Positions 1 to 5,960 of a DNA stretch of 10,881 nt are shown here, in pieces. This stretch comes from an uncultured Christensenella sp. GTDB lineage: Bacteria; Bacillota; Clostridia; Christensenellales; UBA3700. The notes beneath the pieces are model-generated. The model ran no database searches. It saw nothing but the letters and a program-made list of their open reading frames with translations, and was not told where the DNA came from. The position numbers were made by a program, and so were the translations under genes. The stretch spans positions 1-10,881 of the forward strand of contig CAJTZR010000064.1 of assembly GCA_910584035.1 (NCBI GenBank), given 5' to 3'. How positions within the stretch are numbered: the stretch's first letter is position 1; every line of letters starts with the position of its first letter.

Positions 1-1
1 A

Positions 2-772
2 GCACATATAAAGTTTTTGATAGATAAGGGAAGCATTTATTTGTGTTATAATAATAACCTTATGTTCCACGGCTGTATTCCTCTTGATAAAAATGGAGAG
101 TTCTTGGCTGAGGAATTTGATGGAAAGAGTTATAAGGGTATAGAGTATATGGACTATTGCGATAAGGTAGTAAGACGTGCATATTTTACTCATAATAAAG
201 ACGATATAGCGTTTATTTGGCAATTATGGTGTGGTAATAAGTCGCCAGTGTTTGGTAAAGATAAAATGGCAACATTTGAGCGAATTTATATTAATGATAA
301 ATCCACACACGAGGAAATTAAGCAAAATTACTTTAATTTGCAAGATAATTCTGAAGTGTGCGACAAGATATTTGACGAGTTTGGACTTGATAAAAGCACT
401 GCTCATATTATAAATGGTCATATCCCAGTAAAGCAAACAAAAGGGGAAAGTCCAATTAAAGCCAATGGCAAAATGATTGTTATTGATGGTGGTATGAGTA
501 AACCTTATCAAAAAGTAACTGGTATTGCTGGATATACATTGACTTATCACTCATATGGAATGGGGCTTGCATCTCACGAGCCATTTTTGGGGAAAGATGA
601 AATTGTTTCTAATGACAGGGAAATGTTATCTGTTAAATATGTGGTTTCTAGATACAAGTCAAGGATAACGGTTGGTGAGACTGATATTGGTAGTAGATTA
701 AGAGAGCAAATTGCTGACTTGAATATTTTGGCGAAGTTATATACTGATGGTTTGATAAAAGAACGCAATTAA
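2..772 (+). CDS. fbp: Fructose-1,6-bisphosphatase class III, C-terminal part (5' end outside window)
   Basis: Hydrolyses fructose-1,6-bisphosphate to fructose-6-phosphate in gluconeogenesis, in the cytosol. The frame is open from base 2, so the true start lies upstream; about 256 residues are visible of a family usually near 640-670. Family-typical blocks in order are LMFHGCIPL, WQLWCGNKSPVFGKDKM, INGHIPVKQTKGESPIKANG and VIDGGMSKPYQKVTGIAGYT. They match the C-terminal half of the Firmicute-type enzyme, which belongs to the metallophosphoesterase superfamily; most metal ligands would lie in the missing N-terminal part. The frame ends with TAA at 770-772. No terminator hairpin is evident after it. 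This class is unrelated to the classical class I enzyme and is largely confined to Firmicutes and relatives, which supports the taxonomic reading. Confidence 0.96.
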   Translation, partial: AHIKFLIDKGSIYLCYNNNLMFHGCIPLDKNGEFLAEEFDGKSYKGIEYMDYCDKVVRRAYFTHNKDDIAFIWQLWCGNKSPVFGKDKMATFERIYINDKSTHEEIKQNYFNLQDNSEVCDKIFDEFGLDKSTAHIINGHIPVKQTKGESPIKANGKMIVIDGGMSKPYQKVTGIAGYTLTYHSYGMGLASHEPFLGKDEIVSNDREMLSVKYVVSRYKSRITVGETDIGSRLREQIADLNILAKLYTDGLIKERN

Positions 773-807
773 TAGTATTATAAGCATTGAAATTAATAGT
801 ATTATAA
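767..807. repeat. Pair of 17-bp perfect direct repeats spanning the fbp stop codon
   Basis: The 17-mer AATTAATAGTATTATAA occurs at 767-783 and again at 791-807, a period of 24 bases. The fbp stop codon lies in the first copy. No third copy follows. It could be a small tandem duplication made by slippage; no function is apparent. Confidence 0.75.
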
Positions 808-1207
808 TATGTAAAAAATATATCAACTTGCATTTATTTATGTTAAAAAAATAGTCTTTAATTAATTGGTAGATTTTTATTTGAAAGTTATATTAGAATA
901 TAAAAAAGTATCTATCAATATGTAAATATATATGTATTATTGTATAACAAGTATTGCAATAAGAAAGTTTAATATAAATTAAAGATAATTTATATGTAAA
1001 AGACAATAAAGTGAGGTTAATTAAATTTATTTGATATTTGCTAAAAGGATATTTATTTAGCTTGAGTTTTTTAAGTTAGATTGTTAAAAATATTTGATAA
1101 TAAATTGATTAAAACTTTATTAAAATTTGTTAAAAAGTTAAATAGTACCGATTTTCGATTGGTTAAAAATAAAAACACAATAATCTTTAGGTTATTATGG
1201 AGGAATT
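773..1207. other. 435-base AT-rich intergenic region without a gene
   Basis: No coding frame with a credible ribosome binding site was found on either strand. The stretch is almost entirely A and T, with short AT-only inverted repeats: arms 888-894/897-903, and a 9-bp arm pair 972-980/987-995 with a 6-base loop. Such repeats are expected often in this composition, and none has the GC stem and T-run of a clear terminator. A single TTAAGTTA, the half-site repeated near the right edge of the window, sits at 1071-1078. Promoter-like hexamers occur close to the Sel1 gene. Confidence 0.6.
1094..1123 (+). promoter_or_regulatory. Weak candidate promoter for the Sel1-repeat gene
   Basis: TTGATA (1094-1099), an 18-base spacer and TATTAA (1118-1123) resemble a sigma-A promoter. 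An alternative pair nearer the gene is TTGGTT (1159-1164) with TAATCT (1181-1186). In DNA this AT-rich such matches are common, so neither is secure. Confidence 0.25.
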
Positions 1208-2362
1208 ATGGAAGATAGTAGAGCTACTGAATTTACAAATAATATTGAGGAAGAAATTTTTACTAAAGTTGAAATGACTGATAAAAATGTTAATATTACA
1301 AGTAATAGTGAGGAAGTAGCTGAAACACCTGCTTTTACGCAAGCTGATTTGGATAGTATGCTTGAGCTTGGTAAAAAGTATTATTATGGCACTGATGTAA
1401 CACGTGATTATAGTGCAGCTGCAAAAATGTTTGCAAAAGGTGCTTTGCTTGGTGATGTAAGGGCACAATTCAATCTTGCCAATTGCTATATGAATGGTGA
1501 GGGAGTGCGACAAGATTACAGAAAGGCGGTAAAGTGGTATACAAAGGCTGCTGAACAAGGTCACGCAAAATCACAAAACAACCTTGGTCTTTGTTATGAG
1601 AATGGCAAAGGCGTTGCACGTGATTATAATAAAGCAGTATATTGGTTTTTCCAAGCTGTAGAGCAAGGACATTGCGGTGCTCAATACAATTATGGTAATT
1701 GCTTCTTTTACGGTCACGGAATTGTACAAAGCTTTAAAAATGCTATAGATTGGTACATAAAAGCTATGAAACAAGGTGATATGAGAGCTCAATGCAAGCT
1801 TGGTATTTGTTATGAGAATGGTTATGGTGTAGAGCAAGATTACAAAATGGCAGTTCAATGGTATACAAAGTCTGCTAATCAAGGTTATGCAAAAGCACAA
1901 TCAAATTTGGGTATTTGCTACAGCAAAGGCAGAGGTGTTAAAACAGATTATGAAAAGGCTGTATACTGGTATACAAAAGCTGCAGAGCAAGGATATATTA
2001 AAGCACAATATAATCTTGGTGTAAGTTATTTCCAAGGTCAAGGTGTGGATAAAGATTACGATAAAGTTTTCTACTGGTTTAAAAAAGCTGCCGAAAGTGG
2101 TGATATGGAAGCTCAATTTAACTTAGGTGTTTGTTATGACCAAAAACGTGGCGTTGAGAAAAATTGTAAAAAAGCTGTTTATTGGTATACATTGGCTGCA
2201 AAACAAGGTCTTAAAGAGGCACAATTTAATTTGGGTTGTTGCTATAAAGATGGTCAAGGCGTTGAAAAAGATGAGAAAAAAGCACTTTATTGGTTCAACA
2301 AATCTGCTGAACGTGGCTATGAAAAGGCAATTGATGCGTTGAAAGGCTTTAATGTAGTTTGA
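1208..2362 (+). CDS. Sel1-like repeat (SLR) protein
   Basis: A 384-residue protein with a solenoid of Sel1-like repeats, a TPR-related helix-turn-helix fold normally used as a protein-protein interaction scaffold. The first 48 or so residues are acidic and carry no signal peptide or membrane segment, so it is probably cytosolic. A degenerate repeat at about 50-85 is followed by eight exact 36-residue repeats at 86-373 and an 11-residue tail. The consensus runs AQxNLGxCYxxGxGVxxD, then KAVYWYxKAAEQG. Seven of the eight regular repeats have Cys at position 8 (residues 93, 129, 165, 201, 237, 309, 345); the sixth has Ser. The start has a strong GGAGG at 1199-1203, five bases before ATG. yggS follows after 28 bases with no terminator, so co-transcription is likely. 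The partner and specific role cannot be told from sequence. Confidence 0.93.
   Translation: MEDSRATEFTNNIEEEIFTKVEMTDKNVNITSNSEEVAETPAFTQADLDSMLELGKKYYYGTDVTRDYSAAAKMFAKGALLGDVRAQFNLANCYMNGEGVRQDYRKAVKWYTKAAEQGHAKSQNNLGLCYENGKGVARDYNKAVYWFFQAVEQGHCGAQYNYGNCFFYGHGIVQSFKNAIDWYIKAMKQGDMRAQCKLGICYENGYGVEQDYKMAVQWYTKSANQGYAKAQSNLGICYSKGRGVKTDYEKAVYWYTKAAEQGYIKAQYNLGVSYFQGQGVDKDYDKVFYWFKKAAESGDMEAQFNLGVCYDQKRGVEKNCKKAVYWYTLAAKQGLKEAQFNLGCCYKDGQGVEKDEKKALYWFNKSAERGYEKAIDALKGFNVV
1463..2326 (+). repeat. Eight tandem 108-bp units encoding Sel1 repeats
   Basis: The coding sequence is built of eight in-frame units of exactly 108 bases with no insertions or deletions. The units have diverged in sequence but keep shared stretches around the QFNLG, GVxxD and WYTKAAEQG codons. 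This is a protein-domain repeat, not a mobile or recent DNA repeat. Confidence 0.85.
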
Positions 2363-2390
2363 TTTTGATAAATAATTTGGTAAAGTAGTT

Positions 2391-3086
2391 ATGGATAAAT
2401 TGGAACTTGCTGAAAATATTAATAATATAAAAAATAGATTAGCTTTAATTTGCAAAGAATGTGGTAGGGAAAATGACATAATTTTGGTTGGTGCAAGCAA
2501 AACAATGCCACAAAGCGTTATTGATTTGGTAGATAGCGAAAAATTGCTTGAGGTTTTGGGTGAGAATAGAGTGCAAGAGCTTACCGCAAAATATCGTGAC
2601 GGGCAAAGTTTTAAATGGCATTTTATTGGAAAACTGCAATCAAATAAGGTCAAATATATTATTGATAAAGTTAGTTTGATACATTCTGTAGATAGTATTA
2701 GTCTTGCAAAAGAGATTGATAAACAAGCAAAAAAACATAACAAAGTTATAGATGTGTTGCTACAAATTAATATGGGCAAGGAAGAATCTAAAAGTGGCTT
2801 TTATATTGAGGAGATTGAAAGAGCAATTTGTGATATTTCAAAACTTGAAAATATTAATGTTGTTGGACTTATGGCAGTAATGCCTATCGTGGATAAAGCC
2901 AATACTATTCAATTATTTGAATGTTTAGGTGCAAAGTGGTTACAATTAAAAGATAAATACAATTTTAAATATTTAAGTGCTGGTATGACTAATGATTATG
3001 AGCTTGCAATAAAATATGCGGGTAGTAATATGGTTAGAATAGGTACTGGAATATTTGGAGTAAGGAGTAATAATGAGAAGGTTTAG
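2391..3086 (+). CDS. yggS: YggS/PLPBP family pyridoxal-phosphate homeostasis protein
   Basis: A 231-residue PLP-binding protein of the YggS/YlmE/PROSC family, with a TIM-barrel like the N-terminal domain of alanine racemase. The family controls the free PLP pool and has no established enzyme activity. The PLP-linking lysine is K37 in VGASKTMP. Other family blocks are GENRVQEL, WHFIGKLQSNKVKYI, HSVDSISLA, QINMGKEESKSGF, GLMAVMP, SAGMTNDYELAI and NMVRIGTGIFG, the last for phosphate binding. Length is normal. The ribosome binding site before ATG 2391 is weak (GGTAAAG), so translation may depend partly on the Sel1 gene 28 bases upstream. The 3' end overlaps sepF by 14 bases, and sepF's ribosome binding site lies inside this gene. 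The order ylmE-sepF is conserved in Firmicutes. Confidence 0.95.
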   Translation: MDKLELAENINNIKNRLALICKECGRENDIILVGASKTMPQSVIDLVDSEKLLEVLGENRVQELTAKYRDGQSFKWHFIGKLQSNKVKYIIDKVSLIHSVDSISLAKEIDKQAKKHNKVIDVLLQINMGKEESKSGFYIEEIERAICDISKLENINVVGLMAVMPIVDKANTIQLFECLGAKWLQLKDKYNFKYLSAGMTNDYELAIKYAGSNMVRIGTGIFGVRSNNEKV

Positions 3087-3681
3087 AGATAGAGAGAATT
3101 ACGACAATTACGAAAGAGATAATTTTGACAGAGATTCATCTTCAAGAGGTGACTCATTCCGTAATGCTGATAATAATTTTGATAGAATGTACGATTCAAG
3201 AGAATATTCTCGTGATGAAAACTCTCGCAGATTTGATGAACGCACTGGTGGCTATTCAAGACCCGATTACTCTGAGGGGTATGGATATGGTAACCAAGAA
3301 AGACGAGGTATGGAACGTGATTATGGTGACAATCGCTATTCACGCTATGAGGAACGTCCAAGACAAGATAACGGGTACTACAATCGCCCTGATTCAAGAC
3401 CTAATGGTCCAATTGATAGTGAAAATAAAGTTGTGTTTTTTACACCTAAATCTTATGAGGATATTCAAAATTTAATTGATAGCCTTAAGAAAAAGCAATC
3501 TTTGATTGTTGATGTATCCGATTTAGATGCAAAAAATACTCAAAGATATTTGGACTTTTTAAGCGGTGCAATTTATGCACTTAATGGCTCTTACCAAAAG
3601 ATTGATAATAAAAAATTCTATTTTGCACCTCAAGGGGTATCAATTACTATACCTTTTGACTTGAGGCAAAAAAAGGAGTAG
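3073..3681 (+). CDS. sepF: Cell division protein SepF with an atypical Arg/Tyr-rich N-terminus
   Basis: SepF links FtsZ filaments to the membrane at the division site. The conserved SepF/DUF552 domain is at about residues 118-193: KVVFFTPKSYEDIQNLID, SLIVDVSDLD, DFLSGAIYALNG, FYFAPQGVSI. It forms the dimer that builds rings and binds the FtsZ tail. The first 115 or so residues are unusual. Canonical SepF starts with a short amphipathic membrane helix, whereas this protein starts MRRFRDRENYDNYERDNF and continues as a charged, low-complexity, probably disordered segment. I count 24 Arg, 13 Tyr and no Lys in residues 1-110. A TAA at 3061-3063 blocks any in-frame upstream extension, and AAGGAG at 3062-3067 fits ATG 3073. 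It overlaps yggS by 14 bases and lspA begins three bases after its stop. How it reaches the membrane is unclear. Confidence 0.92.
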   Translation: MRRFRDRENYDNYERDNFDRDSSSRGDSFRNADNNFDRMYDSREYSRDENSRRFDERTGGYSRPDYSEGYGYGNQERRGMERDYGDNRYSRYEERPRQDNGYYNRPDSRPNGPIDSENKVVFFTPKSYEDIQNLIDSLKKKQSLIVDVSDLDAKNTQRYLDFLSGAIYALNGSYQKIDNKKFYFAPQGVSITIPFDLRQKKE

Positions 3682-3684
3682 CAT

Positions 3685-4212
3685 ATGGTAGCAATATTAT
3701 TAGAAGTTGGACTTTTTGCTTTATTATTATTTATAGATTTATTTTCAAAAGGAATGTTAGAACCCTTTCTTAATGCAGCGGGCGGACATTATTCTTTGAT
3801 TGATGGAATTTTAAGTTTTAGTTGGGTTACAAACCCTGGTGCATCTTTTGGTGTTTTAAGTGGCAAACAAGGTTTTTTGATTGCTATATCTGTAATCGTC
3901 ATTATTGCTTTGATAGTTGGACTTGTGCTTACTGACGAAAAACCACGTTTGTTAAGATATGGTGTAATTACCATTTTGGCTGGTGCAATGGGTAATTTAG
4001 TTGACCGTATTGCGTTTGGTGAAGTAAGAGATTTTATTGAATATACTTTCTTTGAAACTTGGTTTAACTACAATTTCCCAATTGGAAATATTGCAGATAT
4101 TTTCTGCTTAGTTGGTGTGTTAATGATATTAGTTTACCTATTGTTTGAGTACAGAGAGGGAGATATATCTTGGCGACACAAAAGGCTATTATTATGGCGA
4201 AGCAAAAAGTAA
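3685..4212 (+). CDS. lspA: Lipoprotein signal peptidase (signal peptidase II)
   Basis: Membrane aspartyl protease that cuts the signal peptide of diacylglyceryl-modified prolipoproteins before the lipidated Cys. It has 175 residues and four predicted membrane segments (about 4-22, 62-82, 88-106, 139-154). Family motifs are D18-x-x-S-K22, N50-P-G-A-S-F-G, GNLVDR (103-108), VRDFIEY and FPIGNIADIF. The catalytic pair is D116 and D138. AAAAGGAG at 3671-3678 precedes ATG 3685, and the gap after sepF is three bases, so the two are co-transcribed. The C-terminal tail of about 20 residues is basic (RHKRLLLWRSKK) and its codons overlap the start of rluD. The GH29 protein encoded downstream, with a lipobox, is a plausible substrate. 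Confidence 0.96.
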   Translation: MVAILLEVGLFALLLFIDLFSKGMLEPFLNAAGGHYSLIDGILSFSWVTNPGASFGVLSGKQGFLIAISVIVIIALIVGLVLTDEKPRLLRYGVITILAGAMGNLVDRIAFGEVRDFIEYTFFETWFNYNFPIGNIADIFCLVGVLMILVYLLFEYREGDISWRHKRLLLWRSKK

Positions 4213-5225
4213 TTATAAATTTGGAAAACACTCAAAAAATACAAAATTCCAATGTTGCTAGTAATTTGTCAGTTATTGAAAATAAAATAATAACTTGTGA
4301 TATAAATGAGGAAGATAGTTCGGAATTTATTGCAGACAAAGATGCTGTTGGAAAAAGACTTGATATGTTTGTTTTGGAAAATATGGCTGAACTTACAAGG
4401 TCAAGAATTAAAAGCCTTATTGAATCGGGTGAAATTAAAGTTAATGGTGATATAAAAAAGAGTGGCTATTCTTTAAAAAATGGCGATTTGATTAGTGTAA
4501 ATATTTTGCCAGCAGTGCAATTATCACTTGAGCCTTATGCGTACACATTAGATATTGTATATGAGGATAACGACTTAGCAGTAATTAATAAGCCTTGCGG
4601 AATGGTTACTCATCCAGCACCTGGTAGTCCTAAAGATACTTTGGTAAATGCTTTAATATATAATTTGGATAATTTGAGTGATATTAATGGCGTTATAAGA
4701 CCAGGTATTGTACATAGATTGGATAAGGATACCTCTGGACTTATAATGGTGGCTAAATCAAACAAAGCACATTTGTCGCTATCAAGTCAAATTGCAAGTA
4801 AGGAATGTCATCGTAATTATATTGCTTTGGTAGATGGCGTGATAAAGTCTGACGAGGGCGTTATTATTGCAAACATTGATAGGAATAAAAAGGACAGAAA
4901 ATTAATGGCAGTAAGTCGTGACAGCGGACGATATGCTGAAACGCACTATAAAGTTTTGGAAAGATACAAAAAGTATTGCCTAGTTGAGTATGAGCTAAAA
5001 ACGGGTAGAACGCATCAAATTAGAGTTCATAGTAAACATATTGGACATCCCATTGTAGGTGATTTGCAATATGGTGGCAGTACAAAATTGTATGACAAAG
5101 GGCAATTGTTGCACGCATACAAAATTTCATTCACACACCCACAAACTGGTGCGTTTATGGAATTTACGGCAGACTTGCCAAATTATTTTAAAGATATTTT
5201 AACTAAATGCAGACAAATGGTTTAA
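4170..5225 (+). CDS. rluD: RluD/YlyB-type 23S rRNA pseudouridine synthase
   Basis: Isomerises uridine to pseudouridine in RNA; the subgroup normally acts on 23S rRNA. An S4 RNA-binding domain covers about residues 57-115 (AVGKRLDMFV, LTRSRIKSLIESGEIKVNG). The RluA-family catalytic domain follows, with NKPCGMVTHPAPG, the active-site motif GIVHRLDKDTSGL (catalytic D185), and LKTGRTHQIRVHSKHIGHP near the C-terminus. About 55 residues precede the S4 domain, far more than usual. The assumed start is TTG 4170, preceded by GAGGGAG at 4155-4161, giving a 43-base overlap with lspA. ATG 4194, with AAAGG at 4181-4185, is a good alternative and still leaves a 19-base overlap. Following lspA is the normal order in Firmicutes. 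The exact target uridine is not predictable. Confidence 0.93.
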   Translation: MATQKAIIMAKQKVIINLENTQKIQNSNVASNLSVIENKIITCDINEEDSSEFIADKDAVGKRLDMFVLENMAELTRSRIKSLIESGEIKVNGDIKKSGYSLKNGDLISVNILPAVQLSLEPYAYTLDIVYEDNDLAVINKPCGMVTHPAPGSPKDTLVNALIYNLDNLSDINGVIRPGIVHRLDKDTSGLIMVAKSNKAHLSLSSQIASKECHRNYIALVDGVIKSDEGVIIANIDRNKKDRKLMAVSRDSGRYAETHYKVLERYKKYCLVEYELKTGRTHQIRVHSKHIGHPIVGDLQYGGSTKLYDKGQLLHAYKISFTHPQTGAFMEFTADLPNYFKDILTKCRQMV

Positions 5226-5260
5226 AACTTTTAAATATATGTAGAAATTGTTTGAAAAAA

Positions 5261-5297
5261 TTGTCAGTATTACATTACTTTAGTATTTTTGTATAAA
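5261..5297 (+). promoter_or_regulatory. Candidate promoter for pyrR
   Basis: TTGTCA (5261-5266), 17 bases, TATTTT (5284-5289) forms a sigma-A-like pair. An overlapping alternative is TTACAT (5270-5275), 16 bases, TATAAA (5292-5297). The 150-base gap after rluD is the first real break in the plus-strand run. No PyrR-binding attenuator hairpin is recognisable here. Confidence 0.4.
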
Positions 5298-5314
5298 GAT
5301 TAATGAAGTGTTAA

Positions 5315-5330
5315 TATCAAAAAATTGATA
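5315..5330. repeat. Small perfect inverted repeat in the pyrR leader
   Basis: TATCAA (5315-5320), four A, TTGATA (5325-5330). It lies downstream of the candidate promoter and about 45 bases before the pyrR start. It could be a small operator or a weak leader hairpin, but six-base AT arms also arise by chance. Confidence 0.35.
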
Positions 5331-5375
5331 GGATAATAAAAGATAAAAGTTTGCATTTTTTTACAGAGGTAAGTA

Positions 5376-5906
5376 ATGGTTATTAAAGCTAAAATTATGG
5401 ATAGTGGGGCAATGGATAGAGCATTGACAAGATTAAGTCATGAAATTATTGAAAAAAACAATGGTGTGGAAAATGTTGTTTTAATCGGTATCAAAACAAG
5501 AGGTGTACCTATTGCAAATCGCATTGCTGAAAAGATAAAAAATGCTTACAATGTAACAATTCCAGTTGGTGTGCTTGATACTTCTAGGTATCGTGACGAT
5601 AGGGAATGTGATATTAATTTAACCGATTGTACAGATATTCCATTTGCGGTTGCGGGAAAAAATGTAGTGCTTGTTGATGATGTTTTGTATACTGGTAGAA
5701 CAGTGCGTGCTGCTATAGAGGCTATTATCAAAAAAGGCAGACCTAGCATAATTGAGCTTGCTGTAATGATGGATAGAGGACATAGAGAGTTACCAATTAG
5801 ACCAGATTTTGTTGGTAAAAATGTGCCAACAAGTAAGGCGGAAAATATCAAAGTTAATTTGCAAGAAATTGATGGTGAGGAAAGCGTTTTATTGTTAGGT
5901 AATTGA
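5376..5906 (+). CDS. pyrR: PyrR bifunctional pyrimidine regulator / uracil phosphoribosyltransferase
   Basis: In Firmicutes PyrR binds pyr mRNA leaders when UMP/UTP is high and so attenuates pyrimidine synthesis genes. It also makes UMP from uracil and PRPP. This is a 176-residue type I phosphoribosyltransferase with the PRPP-binding loop VVLVDDVLYTGRT at 97-109. The PyrR-specific segment DRGHRELPIRPDFVGKNVPT (133-152) separates it from Upp-type enzymes and shapes the RNA-binding face; GIKTRGVPIA (38-47) is also typical. ATG 5376 has AGAGG at 5365-5369. It follows rluD as in Bacillus, but no pyrimidine biosynthesis or uracil transport gene follows, so its regulated targets must be elsewhere. 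Confidence 0.96.
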   Translation: MVIKAKIMDSGAMDRALTRLSHEIIEKNNGVENVVLIGIKTRGVPIANRIAEKIKNAYNVTIPVGVLDTSRYRDDRECDINLTDCTDIPFAVAGKNVVLVDDVLYTGRTVRAAIEAIIKKGRPSIIELAVMMDRGHRELPIRPDFVGKNVPTSKAENIKVNLQEIDGEESVLLLGN

Positions 5907-5960
5907 TTTAGTATCGATTTTTGTAGTGTTTTATAGAATTTAAGGTGTTTTGAGGGAATT

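Noticed and set aside
888..995. AT-only palindromes in the fbp-Sel1 gap as terminators or operators
   Set aside because: Arms are only A and T and expected by chance at this composition; no T-run or promoter geometry supports a role.
1187..2116. Long open frames antisense to the Sel1 gene
   Set aside because: They are shadows of the 108-base repeat structure, with no ribosome binding sites and repetitive, Ile/Thr-rich products.
3083..3475. Overlapping open frames on both strands within sepF
   Set aside because: They arise from the low-complexity Arg/Asp/Tyr codons; no family resemblance or start signals, and the SepF domain fixes the true frame.
5226..5375. PyrR-dependent attenuator or uracil riboswitch before pyrR
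   Set aside because: No purine-rich PyrR-binding loop, anti-terminator or GC stem with T-run could be found; only a short AT inverted repeat is present.
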